Source of the DNA: Thalassospira marina
GTDB taxonomy: Bacteria; Pseudomonadota; Alphaproteobacteria; Rhodospirillales; Thalassospiraceae
DNA: 64,000 nucleotides
Reading direction: 5' to 3'
Assembly: GCF_002844375.1 (NCBI RefSeq)
Contig: NZ_CP024200.1
Coordinates: forward strand, 664,001-728,000
Each line of letters begins with the position of its first letter. Positions within the stretch are counted from its first letter, which is position 1. The notes beneath the pieces are model-generated. The model saw only the letters and a program-made list of their open reading frames with translations, was not told where the DNA came from and did no database searches. Shown piece by piece: positions 1 through 10,200 of the stretch. Both the position numbers and the translations under genes were made by a program.

Positions 1-1
1 G

Positions 2-1174
2 CTTTATACACGATTGCGGCGCGAAGCACCTGTATTGCGCAGCAAGGGCATGCTGATTTTATCACGCTACACGGATGTCCTTGCCGTCTTGAAAAGCCGT
101 AAATTCAGTGTTGGCCTGATCCCGGAAACCGTCACCACCCAAGCATCCAGGATCGGCTTTCAGGACATCGCGCAAATGCGCCGCTTCCTCGATACGTCCA
201 TCGTCTTTACCGACAATCCGGAACATATGCGTCTCCGCCGGCTGGTCAATCAGGCTTTTTCCAAAGAAGCCATATATGCGTTCGTTCCAATGATAGAGCA
301 GCGGATCGAGAAGCTGCTTGATATACATAGCAGAAAAGGTCACTGCGAGATCATCGAAGACATCGCTGTTCCGTTGCCAATCGACATCCTATGCGACTGG
401 ATGCTCATCGAAGAAGAAGCCCGGCCTCAATTCTCCAAGAAAGTCCACGCCGTAAGGCAGCTACTGGATCCAGGGATGATGAGCAGATCCGACTTCCAGG
501 CCGCAGCCAAAGGCATGCGCGATCTGACCGGGTTTCTGGCCGATCATGCTTCGCGGGTCGGCAAAATCGATGACGGCAACCTGGTCTCCAGACTATGTAA
601 CGCCCGCTTCGAGGAACAAGGCCTCAGCGATGAGGAAATCGCTTTTACCTGCGTGATGGCCTTCGTCGCCGGCACGGAAACAACCCAGTCTTTGATTGGC
701 AATATCGTCTATACGCTTTTGCACAACCCTGACCAGTTTTCGTCAATCTTGAACCGTGAAGGCGGGGTTTCCGCCGCCATTGAGGAAATCACAAGATACG
801 AAACCCCGTTGCAGTTTACCAAACGCCAAGCGCTGGAAGACTGCAAGGTCGGAGACATCGAATTTCTCAAGGGGGAACAGGTTCTGCTTTGTCTGGGGGC
901 CGCGAACAGAGACGAAACCGTTTTTGAAGATGCCGCACAACTACGACTGGACAGATCCGGGCCAAAACATGTGGGGTTCGGGTTTGGCATGCATTCATGC
1001 CTTGGCGCACTTCTGGCTGCCCTGCAAAGCGAGATTTTCCTGCAGGTACTTCTGTCTGAATATACGGGCTTCCGTCAAATCAGCAAAACCGTTGACTGGC
1101 AAAACAGCAGTCTTATCTTGCGCGGCCCATCGACGCTTGAGATCGAATTCTCGCGTAAACAGGTGATACAGTGA
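2..1174 (+). CDS. cytochrome P450 (5' end outside window)
   Basis: Haem-thiolate monooxygenase, probably tailoring the product of the biosynthetic cluster that follows. The frame is open to the left edge; the first visible residues LYTRLRREAPV are a typical P450 N-terminal helix, so the real start lies outside and only about 10-20 residues are missing (390 seen; bacterial P450s are about 400). The I-helix oxygen-binding motif AGTETT, the ExxR motif as EITR, and the haem loop FGFGMHSCLG with the ligand Cys codon at 998-1000 are all present, so the enzyme looks intact. It is soluble, with no membrane segment. The stop overlaps the GTG start of the thioesterase gene, so the two are translationally coupled. 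Substrate cannot be told from sequence. Confidence 0.93.
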   Translation, partial: LYTRLRREAPVLRSKGMLILSRYTDVLAVLKSRKFSVGLIPETVTTQASRIGFQDIAQMRRFLDTSIVFTDNPEHMRLRRLVNQAFSKEAIYAFVPMIEQRIEKLLDIHSRKGHCEIIEDIAVPLPIDILCDWMLIEEEARPQFSKKVHAVRQLLDPGMMSRSDFQAAAKGMRDLTGFLADHASRVGKIDDGNLVSRLCNARFEEQGLSDEEIAFTCVMAFVAGTETTQSLIGNIVYTLLHNPDQFSSILNREGGVSAAIEEITRYETPLQFTKRQALEDCKVGDIEFLKGEQVLLCLGAANRDETVFEDAAQLRLDRSGPKHVGFGFGMHSCLGALLAALQSEIFLQVLLSEYTGFRQISKTVDWQNSSLILRGPSTLEIEFSRKQVIQ

Positions 1175-1980
1175 GCCGGTTCGCAGAAATATTTGGGAAC
1201 GCTCGTCCCGATACGTGCGTCGACCTTTATGCATTTCACCATGCAGGGGGCAGTCGTCATTCCTTTGCTGCCTGGCAGAACCGGTTTCCGCGCGCTATCA
1301 ACGTATATCGCGCTCAATTGCCGGGCAGAACACCTGAAAGCTACCATTTCTTACCTCGCAAGGTAGCAGAGTTAATTCCAGATCTTGCAGCGTGTTTCCT
1401 TCGGAGCCGTTTTGGCAACATCAACCCCTTTGTGTTCTACGGTCATAGCCTAGGGGCGCTCGTCGCATTCGAGCTTACGCGCTTTTTGCGTCAACATAGC
1501 AAAACGCTCCCAATCGGTCTGATCGTATCAAGCCGCCGCGCCCCGCAATGTCCTTTGGTCTATTCAGAATTATGCAGCCTGCGCGATGATCTTCTGCTTC
1601 CCAAATTGGAGGAACTTGGCGGCGTCCCTGCCTATCTGAAGGCGAAACCGGATGAACTCCGGCGTCTTTTACCTGTGGTCAGAGCTGACCTGCTGCTGTC
1701 GGACCGCTACGACTACAATGAACAACCACCGTTCGATTTGCCGGTCCTAGCCACCAAGGGCCTGCATGATCCAATTATGTCTCTAGCCGAGCTCAAAGCT
1801 TGGTCTGACCAGACCACCGGCAAATTCGAATGTTTGGAACTATCCGGTGCCCATTTCTTCGACAGCCATGGCAGCACCCGTCTGGAGAAACTCCTTACGG
1901 AAACAGTAATACGTTGGGGGAATGCCCCCTCGCCGACGCCTAGAAAAGCCATTCTACCACTGGAGGAAACACAATGCTGA
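1171..1980 (+). CDS. type II thioesterase (alpha/beta hydrolase, GrsT-like)
   Basis: Editing thioesterase of the kind that removes wrong or stalled acyl groups from carrier proteins of NRPS/PKS lines. It is 269 residues, the usual length. The early motif HHAGGS (23-28), the nucleophile elbow GHSLGA with Ser93, an Asp in GLHDP (Asp200) and a His in GAHFF (His228) form the catalytic triad. It starts at GTG 1171, overlapping the P450 stop, and its own stop overlaps the ATG of the acyl-AMP ligase gene. This coupling and the family point to a role in the same assembly line as the NRPS at 7202-10207. Confidence 0.93.
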   Translation: MSRFAEIFGNARPDTCVDLYAFHHAGGSRHSFAAWQNRFPRAINVYRAQLPGRTPESYHFLPRKVAELIPDLAACFLRSRFGNINPFVFYGHSLGALVAFELTRFLRQHSKTLPIGLIVSSRRAPQCPLVYSELCSLRDDLLLPKLEELGGVPAYLKAKPDELRRLLPVVRADLLLSDRYDYNEQPPFDLPVLATKGLHDPIMSLAELKAWSDQTTGKFECLELSGAHFFDSHGSTRLEKLLTETVIRWGNAPSPTPRKAILPLEETQC

Positions 1981-3764
1981 ACTCGGTCGATGTCAGAACA
2001 ACCGAAACCCGAACTGTTCCCACCATGTGGAATCTCCTGGAAACATATGTCGCGACCAAAGCGGATGAGAGAGCTTTCATTTTTCTGGGCCCGGACAATG
2101 TCGAACAGGAAGTCCTCACTTATGGCGCCCTCCATCGACTTGCCGTTGCTTACGGAAAACAGCTACGACTAGCGACCCAGCCCGGTGATCGTGCGATTCT
2201 GATGTTTCCAACGGGACTGTCGTTCATCGTCTCGTTTCTGGCATGCCATTTTGCCGGAGTGGTTCCCGTACCCATGGTCCCGCTGAAGGGCCAGCGTTTA
2301 CGCGATACAGTATTGGCAATTGCCGAGAATTGTGCGGCAACGGTCGTCATGACCACGTCGGAACAATCGGAATTCCTGAAATCACAATTGTCAGTACTGC
2401 CGACATATGCAGATGCAGGATTTATTGGGGTCAATGTTGACCTGGAATGCCCCCCAGTCACCAGTAACGACACACCTCATCCAGCCCAACTCAGCGAACT
2501 GGCTTTCATCCAATATACCTCTGGATCGACCTCTGTCCCCAAGGGGGTGATGGTTTCACATGCCAACCTGGCTGCCAATCTCGAGATGATGACCATCGCC
2601 TACGAAAACGATCAATATTCAAGCTATGTCGGCTGGGCACCCCTCTATCATGACATGGGTCTTATCGCGAATGTTCTGGAACCATTCTATCTGGGTACTC
2701 TATGCGTCCTGATGGCACCTAACCTGTTTGCGCACCGTCCATGGCTTTGGCTGAAAGCGATTAGCGATTATCAGGCCCATGTAAGCGGCGGCCCGAATTA
2801 CGCATATGATCTGTGTATCGAACGGGCCGAGGAAATTCTCGAAATGGGGTTTGACCTGTCTTCCTGGCGGGTCGCCTTCAATAGTGCCGAACCCGTCCGA
2901 GCCGAGACATTACGCCGGTTTACCGCCGCATTCATGCCACTAGGGTTCCGGCCACAGACCTTTTATCCATGTTTCGGGATGGCCGAGGCCACTTTGCTCA
3001 TCACCGGCGGCACACGTGCCCAGGTGCCCCTAATCGAAAATCTGAGTCGAACCGGTCTGGCAAACGGAATGGCGATCGAAGCGAACGACCCCAAAGATAC
3101 AATAGAGGTGGTTGGTTGCGGGCAGGTTCTGCAGCAAGAAGACATCCGGATCGTCGATCCCCATTCAACCATTGAAAAACCCGACGGTGAAATCGGCGAA
3201 ATCTGGGTTGCCGGACCACACATCCCTTTTGGATACTGGAACAACCCTGTCAGTTCGAAGGAAACCTATCAGGCAACGATTGCAGGAAGTATTGGACCCA
3301 GATTTCTGCGAACCGGCGATCTTGGGTTCATGCAAGCAGGTGAATTATATGTCACCGGACGTCATAAGGATCTGATCATTGTGCGCGGACACAATGTTTT
3401 CCCCCAAGATCTGGAGTTTATCGCCGAGCGTGCGGCACCGGGACTAAAACGCAATTCCGGTGCTGCCTTTGCCATCGAAGATCCTTCAGATGGGCAACAA
3501 ACGCTTTGTCTTGTGCAGGAAGTCATGCTGAGCCAGCGATATACCATTGATGTTGATGACACTATCAAAGCCATTCGTCAGGCGATTATGAAAGAAACCG
3601 ACATCACGGTTCACAAGATCATTCTTGTTCAGCCAAGTTCCATTCCCAAAACATCAAGCGGCAAGATCCGACGGGCGGAAACCAAAAAGCGTTATATCGA
3701 CGGTACGCTTCTGGTTGTTCAGGCGCAATCCTCGGCCGCAACACGTCAAAAGGCAACGGCCTGA
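1974..3764 (+). CDS. fatty-acyl-AMP ligase (FAAL), AMP-binding family
   Basis: Adenylates a carboxylic acid and probably passes the acyl group to a carrier protein, as FAALs do at the start of lipopeptide lines. It is 596 residues. The P-loop-like motif YTSGSTSVPKG is at 181-191, the family motif WAPLYHDMGL follows, and the hinge region reads GRHKDLIIVRGHNVFPQDLE, the form typical of FAALs rather than acetyl-CoA synthetases. The C-terminal catalytic lysine region is PKTSSGKIRR. The ATG at 1974 has a GGAGG site 8 bases upstream. No free acyl carrier protein is seen in the window, so the acceptor is the NRPS T domain or lies upstream of the window. A long-chain acyl-CoA ligase is the alternative. 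Confidence 0.9.
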   Translation: MLNSVDVRTTETRTVPTMWNLLETYVATKADERAFIFLGPDNVEQEVLTYGALHRLAVAYGKQLRLATQPGDRAILMFPTGLSFIVSFLACHFAGVVPVPMVPLKGQRLRDTVLAIAENCAATVVMTTSEQSEFLKSQLSVLPTYADAGFIGVNVDLECPPVTSNDTPHPAQLSELAFIQYTSGSTSVPKGVMVSHANLAANLEMMTIAYENDQYSSYVGWAPLYHDMGLIANVLEPFYLGTLCVLMAPNLFAHRPWLWLKAISDYQAHVSGGPNYAYDLCIERAEEILEMGFDLSSWRVAFNSAEPVRAETLRRFTAAFMPLGFRPQTFYPCFGMAEATLLITGGTRAQVPLIENLSRTGLANGMAIEANDPKDTIEVVGCGQVLQQEDIRIVDPHSTIEKPDGEIGEIWVAGPHIPFGYWNNPVSSKETYQATIAGSIGPRFLRTGDLGFMQAGELYVTGRHKDLIIVRGHNVFPQDLEFIAERAAPGLKRNSGAAFAIEDPSDGQQTLCLVQEVMLSQRYTIDVDDTIKAIRQAIMKETDITVHKIILVQPSSIPKTSSGKIRRAETKKRYIDGTLLVVQAQSSAATRQKATA

Positions 3765-3776
3765 AGGAACAGGAAA

Positions 3777-4223
3777 ATGTTGGTAACCGCAGAACACGAA
3801 ACAGCGCCCAAACCCGCATATTCGCGCGAAGAAATCGAGGCCATCATAGCAAAAACGCCCTTTGCCGCCTGGGCCGGCGCAAAGCTGGTCTCTTATAAAT
3901 ATGGAGAAGTTGAAATCAACCTTTCGATGAGGCGGGAGCTAACTCAGCATCACGGCTTTGGCCATGGCGCAATTGTTGGATTACTGGCGGATAGCGCCTG
4001 TGCCTGGGCAGCGGCTTCCATCGTCGGCGATGTCGTTACAGCCGAATACAAACTGAATTTCCTGGCACCTGCCGTCGGTCACACGCTTCTTGCATATGGA
4101 TCGGTCCTTGGGCCGGCCGGGCGCCAAACCGTCTGTCGAGCCGATATTTACTGCCAAACTCAATCGAGAAAAATTCTCGTTGCAACGGCGCTTGCAACGA
4201 TCGCGCAGGTAGGCCGCGCATAA
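3777..4223 (+). CDS. PaaI-family hotdog thioesterase
   Basis: Single-hotdog acyl-CoA or acyl-carrier thioesterase of the PaaI/YigI type, 148 residues. The active-site helix reads HHGFGHGAIVGLLADSA, where Asp72 stands at the usual catalytic place and HG precedes the central helix. It starts 12 bases after the ligase stop and is followed by the oxygenase gene after 22 bases, so it is part of the same operon. This is the second thioesterase of the cluster besides the type II enzyme at 1171-1980; it might release the product or a CoA-bound precursor, but that is inference. Confidence 0.85.
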   Translation: MLVTAEHETAPKPAYSREEIEAIIAKTPFAAWAGAKLVSYKYGEVEINLSMRRELTQHHGFGHGAIVGLLADSACAWAAASIVGDVVTAEYKLNFLAPAVGHTLLAYGSVLGPAGRQTVCRADIYCQTQSRKILVATALATIAQVGRA

Positions 4224-4245
4224 TAACGAAACAGGAGGATGTCCG

Positions 4246-5271
4246 ATGTATCACAAAGAATCTTTCCTTTCCTCTGACATGCCGGTAATCGTCTGGTCCC
4301 CCAACGAAGGTCAATCACTTGGTGTCGACGACCTCAGCGATTATCTGGCATCACAAAAAGAACTTATTCTGTCCCGAATACAGGAAAAGGGCGGAATTTT
4401 GCTGCGTGGCTTTGAATGTATCCGGACGTCAGATGACTATCAGAAAATTCTCGATGCGGTTGCTCCCGACCTGATGGAATATATCGGTGGTACATCACCG
4501 CGAAAAGTCGTCAATGGTCGCATCATGACGGCAACCGAGATTCCGGGTTCCTACTCCATCCCGCTTCATCAAGAAATGTCCTATACAGACAATTCGCCCG
4601 ATCTCATATCTTTCTTCTGCGAAATCCCCCCGGAAAACGGAGGTGAGACCACAATCGGCGACATGCGTACGATTACCCGTGAAATCAGCGATGATGTTCG
4701 CGCCCGTTTCCTTGCCCATAACGGGATCCAGCTTTGCCGGAACCTCCCAACACCAGAACGCGTCGAGATGCGGCCCGGTGTTCCAAAATCATGGCCAGAG
4801 GCCATGGGGACACACATCAGGGAAGAAGCCGAAAATGTCGCCGTTAAATCGGGCTGGCGTTACGAGTGGCTGGAAGACGGATCCATGCAGCTCTGGCAGG
4901 AAATCCGCCCGGCTACCCGGAAACACCCCCTCACCGGAGAAGAAGTCTGGTTCAACCAGATTCAGATATTTTCCCCCGTTCTTTCCCTAAAGTGGGCACG
5001 TGAAGACGGTCGTGATGACGCGGCCGACCGCCTCTCCAAAGCACTTGCCGAAGCACCGCATCTACTCGATCACATGCGTTATGGTGACGGCCTGCAAATT
5101 GATGAAGAAGACGCCCTGCATATCTACGACACACTTTCCGCAAATGCAGTGCCACTACAATGGCAAAGGGGCGATGTCCTATTCCTCGACAACATCCTGG
5201 TAGCCCATGGACGACGGAAATTCAGCGGACAACGCCGCATTCTGACTGCCCTTATCCAACATGCCCATTGA
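4246..5271 (+). CDS. TauD/TfdA-family Fe(II)/2-oxoglutarate oxygenase (SyrP-like)
   Basis: Non-haem iron oxygenase, 341 residues. The facial triad is His108-x-Glu110 in LHQEMSY plus distal His321 in LVAHGRRKF; an Arg of GQRRIL (330-331) would bind 2-oxoglutarate. The second ligand is Glu, not the more common Asp. Proteins of this branch are found in NRPS clusters, where SyrP hydroxylates a carrier-bound amino acid, and this gene sits in such a cluster. The start has an AGGAGGA ribosome site. A stand-alone amino-acid hydroxylase or desaturase is also possible; the substrate is unknown. Confidence 0.9.
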   Translation: MYHKESFLSSDMPVIVWSPNEGQSLGVDDLSDYLASQKELILSRIQEKGGILLRGFECIRTSDDYQKILDAVAPDLMEYIGGTSPRKVVNGRIMTATEIPGSYSIPLHQEMSYTDNSPDLISFFCEIPPENGGETTIGDMRTITREISDDVRARFLAHNGIQLCRNLPTPERVEMRPGVPKSWPEAMGTHIREEAENVAVKSGWRYEWLEDGSMQLWQEIRPATRKHPLTGEEVWFNQIQIFSPVLSLKWAREDGRDDAADRLSKALAEAPHLLDHMRYGDGLQIDEEDALHIYDTLSANAVPLQWQRGDVLFLDNILVAHGRRKFSGQRRILTALIQHAH

Positions 5272-5303
5272 GCGGACGCAGCTTGCCCTGACGGAGAGAA
5301 ACC

Positions 5304-6125
5304 ATGTTGAACACGTCAATCAAGAAATTCGGAAGTCACCATTCGGTGAAGCAGCCGGGGGGTTCAGTTGAGACCGAAGTGTCACTGCGTATCCAACTTG
5401 CTGAATTCTACCATCTGGTCGCCTATCTCGGCTGGACCGAAGCGATCTTCAATCATATCTCCCTGCGGCTTCCTGGCACGGATAGCCATTATCTCGTGAA
5501 CCCTTTTGGTCTGCATTACGAGGAAGTGACACCGGAAAATTTGGTGACTGTCGATCTCGCCGGTAATCTGGTCGGCCCGTCCCAATATCCTGCAAACCCT
5601 GCGGGCTTTGCGCTCCATGGCGCAATTCACGAGGTTCGGCATGATATGCATTGCATCGCACATACCCACACGACCGCTGTTTCCGCTATCGCGCTGAAAC
5701 AGGATGGGTTCCAGCATGATGACTTTTATGGTGCACAACTTTTTGAACAGGTGGCCTATCACGATTTCGAGGGCGTAACACTTTTTGCCGATGAAAAACC
5801 GCGCATTCTCAAAAGCCTGGGGGACAAAAACGTACTGGTCATGAGAAATCATGGCATCGCTGTCGGTGGAAGAGATGTTCCCAGAACTTTCTGGACCCTT
5901 TTTACAGCACAACGTGCCGCGGAAATCCAGTGTCAGGCCGGTATGCTGCCAGGCAGGAACTCAATTTTATCGGATCAGGTAAGACAGCGCTGTTCGAAAG
6001 TTGCCGACGACCTAGCGGCAAATGCGTCCTTTGCACAAAAAATGTTCGACGGAATGGTCAGGAAAATGCGCCGCCATACCGGCCCTTTGTGGCCAGGGGA
6101 CAACGGCATTGACCGGCTTCACTAA
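5304..6125 (+). CDS. class II aldolase/adducin family protein
   Basis: Zinc-dependent aldolase-fold protein of 273 residues. The three metal-binding histidines are visible as AHTHT (His120, His122) and MRNHG (His183). The family cleaves or makes sugar-phosphate and 3-hydroxy-carbonyl bonds (fuculose-phosphate aldolase) or decarboxylates (HMG-like substrates). In secondary-metabolite clusters it sometimes supplies or modifies a small hydroxy-acid unit. It starts after AGAGAAACC and lies 32 bases from the oxygenase gene, in the same operon. Role in the cluster is inferred from position only. Confidence 0.88.
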   Translation: MLNTSIKKFGSHHSVKQPGGSVETEVSLRIQLAEFYHLVAYLGWTEAIFNHISLRLPGTDSHYLVNPFGLHYEEVTPENLVTVDLAGNLVGPSQYPANPAGFALHGAIHEVRHDMHCIAHTHTTAVSAIALKQDGFQHDDFYGAQLFEQVAYHDFEGVTLFADEKPRILKSLGDKNVLVMRNHGIAVGGRDVPRTFWTLFTAQRAAEIQCQAGMLPGRNSILSDQVRQRCSKVADDLAANASFAQKMFDGMVRKMRRHTGPLWPGDNGIDRLH

Positions 6126-6179
6126 ACCGGTCGGAACGACTTCCACGTGGGACGAACACATAATAGGGGATATCGGCAA

Positions 6180-7091
6180 ATGTTAGAGCTTCAGGATAGA
6201 GACAGACAGTGTGAACCCGATGTCGGACTATGGACCGGTTGCGTCGAGATTGCACTCGGAATGCCGCACCTTGCCTTAAAGGGTCTATCGGAGGCCTGGG
6301 TCCTTAAGGAACTGGGACATCTGCATTGGACACTGCTTGCGCGGATGGCAAAACGTAAGTTTCCCGATTTTCAGGATGCTGCCGGAAATGTTGTCTATGC
6401 GGCTTTTCGCTCCGTCGAAGTTGAAGGTGCCCGCTTTGGCCTGGCATGCGAAAATGACATTTTGCGGATCACTTCAACCCAATGCCGAATTTCCCGAACC
6501 CAAATCCAAAGTCGTCACACCTTAACCATCAACAATGAGGATGACGACGCAGGTATTGTCATCGGTGTCGTCACGATGGTTTCTGTTTTCGTGCACCGAA
6601 CCAACCACACATCAAACCGTTCCATTGCGCGCGTTGAGATACAGGGCCTCCCCCCGATTACAGGGCATCAACTTGCGCCCCGGCACAAGTGGTTTGACGA
6701 CAACAATCTGTTTACCGCGACAGAGGGAAACAATCGCCAGGTACAGAGCTTCCTTCCCTGCCCGTCGCAAGACTTCAACGGAGCAGGTTTTTTATATTTC
6801 GCAAATTTTTCCGCATTCGTTGACCGGGCCGAACTGAACCTGGACCCAACATTTTCCCGCCAAGCCGTCACCAGTCAACGACACATAAAATATCACTCCA
6901 ATGTCGATCCGGGAGAACCCATACGTGTTGAAATCATGGACCTTGAGCGTTCATCGTCAAACTGGCTCCATCAATGCAGGATATCGCGCGAAAAAGACGG
7001 GGCACTTATGGCTGATATTATTACAGAAAAATGTATTCCCGAAGCCATAGGTCCGAGGCGTTTTTCGCCTTCACCACAAAATACTGCCTGA
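6180..7091 (+). CDS. LnmK/Pnap_2097-family double-hotdog biosynthetic protein
   Basis: Protein of 303 residues that resembles the Pnap_2097-type biosynthetic-cluster family related to LnmK, an acyltransferase/decarboxylase that loads propionyl onto a carrier protein for beta-alkylation in leinamycin assembly. Hallmarks are the early segment GMPHLALKGLSE followed by LGHLHW, the Asp-Gly-like AAGNVVYAAF strand, and the late segment GAGFLYFANFSAFVDRAE, which starts the second hotdog. I chose ATG 6180 because AGGGGA lies about 10 bases upstream; a GTG at 6147 would add 11 residues. It reads more AT-rich than the genes further right. Enzymatic activity is inferred from the family and the substrate is unknown. 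Confidence 0.78.
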   Translation: MLELQDRDRQCEPDVGLWTGCVEIALGMPHLALKGLSEAWVLKELGHLHWTLLARMAKRKFPDFQDAAGNVVYAAFRSVEVEGARFGLACENDILRITSTQCRISRTQIQSRHTLTINNEDDDAGIVIGVVTMVSVFVHRTNHTSNRSIARVEIQGLPPITGHQLAPRHKWFDDNNLFTATEGNNRQVQSFLPCPSQDFNGAGFLYFANFSAFVDRAELNLDPTFSRQAVTSQRHIKYHSNVDPGEPIRVEIMDLERSSSNWLHQCRISREKDGALMADIITEKCIPEAIGPRRFSPSPQNTA

Positions 7092-7201
7092 TATCGCGGG
7101 TTTCATCGAGTACCGGTTGCTAATGTTTTCACAGGCCCGAGAAACGAAGAAAGTACCTAGCACCCCACAAACCCTGCATTTTGCCCTGTTTTGCCAAGAA
7201 G

Positions 7202-10200
7202 ATGATGACAACAATGATGTCAGAAGTAATGACCCGTTCGGTGTTGGAAAGTATCCACGAAACCGCAATTGCACAGGACCATCTGATCGCAATTGAGGAT
7301 GGTGATCGAAAACTGACATATGGGCAGCTCTGGACATGCATGTGTTTACTTGGACGGCAAGGACTGACAACACCTCATCCGGGTCTGATAGCAATATGCG
7401 GACGACCATCTATCGAAACCGCTCTTGGCATCCTGGCCGCATTTCTGTCCGGCGATGTGGCAGTTCCGATCGATGACAGACTTCCGTTATCCCGCCGCGA
7501 GGAATTGGCCCAGTGGTGTGATATATCATACGACAAGGAAGAGATTGTCCGGATCACATGTGATGTGGCTGCTTCACCGAGTATGACCTGCCCCCCTTTA
7601 AGCAAGATAAAAAGAGAAAAGCGCCGCCCGGCCTATGTGGCATTCACCTCAGGCACCACCGGTGTCCCAAAGGCAATAGAAGGCACAATGACCGGGCTGG
7701 ATCATTTCATTGCTTGGCAGTCCCGACTAATTGGCCAATGGGTTCAAAATCCGCGAGTATCATGGCTCACGCCATTATCTTTTGACGTTATGTATCGTGA
7801 CCTTCTTCTGCCCCTCAACAATAGAGGAACTCTTGTTATTCCGGACAGCCAGCAGGATTTCAACATTGCGGCGGCGTGGAACTGGCTGAATGACCAAAAA
7901 ATCGACATCGCACATGTTGTCCCCTCTATTGTCGGCACTTGGTTGAACGGGCGCCACTCCGGGCCCCTGTCGGTCAAGGCTCTATTTTTTGCGGGAGAGC
8001 CCTTACGCCAGGCACTGATTTCCCGCCTGAAGGAAAATTACGTTAATCGGATCTACAATCTTTACGGTCCGTCCGAGAGTACAATGGCAAAATTCTGCCG
8101 CTTGATTGATGACAAATGCACACCAACGGATTCACTATATCCAGTTGGAATGCCAATCGATCATGATGTTTCTTACGTCCTATCCAAGGATCAGGAAATC
8201 ATTATCCGGTCCGCGTATCTAACGAATGGCTACCGACAAAAGGACGGCACAGTTGCGCCCTTTCCCTCCACTTCGGAAAACTGCCCCGAATATCACACCG
8301 GTGACCGGGGTCGTGTCATTGATGGGGAACTCTATGTATTGGGACGGCTCGACAGCCAACTCAAGATTAATGGCATTCGCATAGAAGCATCAGAAATTGA
8401 ATCGTTAGCCGAACGCTATCCCGGGATAAGGCGAACCGCCGCTGTGAAACTTGCCCCCCCGGATTCTACTGTCGAAATTATCGTTCTGTTCTATCAGGGG
8501 GACCTTGAGCGGAAAGACAAGATGCGCAAGCTGCTCGCAGAACATCTCCATCCGGCGGTAGTTCCTACCGCTTACCTGCCAATTGCGGATTTCCCACTGA
8601 CCCTGAACGGAAAAATCGATCGGCAAAAATTGAAGGAACGTGCTGCAACAGAACATTTGATGGACGATCCATCGTCTATAAAAGGCACAGGAACTGAAGA
8701 ATGCGACAATTTCGAGCAACGTGTTCAAGAAATAATGTCGAGCATCTTGCGGTATCCATGCAGGCTCGACACTGATTTCCTTGATATCGGCGGTAATTCG
8801 TTGATGTTTGGCCTGATCACACTTGAACTACATTCAACTTTCGGGCTCACCATGCCCCAACAGGAGTTTTATAACTCTGGCACACCGCGTAGCGTTGCAG
8901 CATGGTTACGACAGAACGGTGCAAGCGTAAAGGTTTCAGCATCCGCACCATCAGAGCCAACTCCTACGTCTAACCGCAGCGCAACAGGACCGTGGCCGTT
9001 AACGCCCCGTCAGCAAACAATCCACGATATATTCCATAATGAGTTATTCGGTTCGGGCATGAATATGATCTTGCAAGTCCCGGTCGCCGCCGATCAAATG
9101 GAACGAGTTAAAGCAGTCGTATCGCAAATCGTTGCCCAAAATGACTGTTTCCATCTTAATTTCCGGTATCGGCATGGCAAACTGTATCAGTATCTGTCGC
9201 CACCTGACTTTAGAATCAATGATATCGATGTAATAGAGGCTCCATGCGTAGACCATGACAGGTTATCAGCCGAGTTCGCGACACGGCCGTTTGATCTGGC
9301 TGAAGAGAAACCATTTCGCGTCCGCCTGCTTAAAGATTCTGCTGGCACGGGACGACTGCTGTTTCTGATGTATCATCTCATTAGCGACGGTATGTCGCAG
9401 GAATATCTCAGGCGGGACATCCTGGATGGGATTTCAGGCAACCCGATACCTCTGCGCAATCATTATTCACCGAGTTTACAGTCCGAACAACGTGCACTTT
9501 CCGACAGGATTTTGCCTTTCTGGAAGGAACATCTGGATGGTGCAATGCCCACAGCCAGATTCATAAGTCCCCAGCACATCACAAACGTCTCGGCACGATG
9601 CATGACCGTTGCGCTGGCGTCTGATTACGACCGTCTCATGGGACACTTAAGAACGTTAAATTCAAGCATATTCCCCTACCTTCTGTCCCACTTTTACCGC
9701 GCACTGGCAAAACATGCCGCAAAAGCAGACCTGATTATACGTGTAACAACGCACGGTCGTGACAAACCAGAACTTGCTGATGTCATGGGCTGTATTTTCA
9801 GTGCCGTTCCCGTTCGTCTTAACTGCGCAGGCTGGCCCACAAAACAAATCGTCGATTATATTAACAATCACCTCGATACTGCACGGATGTATCAGGATCT
9901 CTGCTTTCAGAAACTGGCCCAAGCCCTTGGTGAAAAACAGGATATCCATCTTCATCCACTAACTGGTATAAGCTTCACCCTTGACGGTTTCGACATTACT
10001 GAAAACATGCCTGCCAGCCAGTCGAAATCCCCACAAATCGAAACCATGAATGCCAAGCTACCGCACGAATTACGCGCTATTGCACGACCTTATCGTAATG
10101 GCTGCATTCTAAAATTCGTCTATCGCGCCAAAGCATTCACCGACGAAGATATTCTAGCCATATCATCCGCCATGCAGGGGGCGATCGCCGGCGAACTCCA

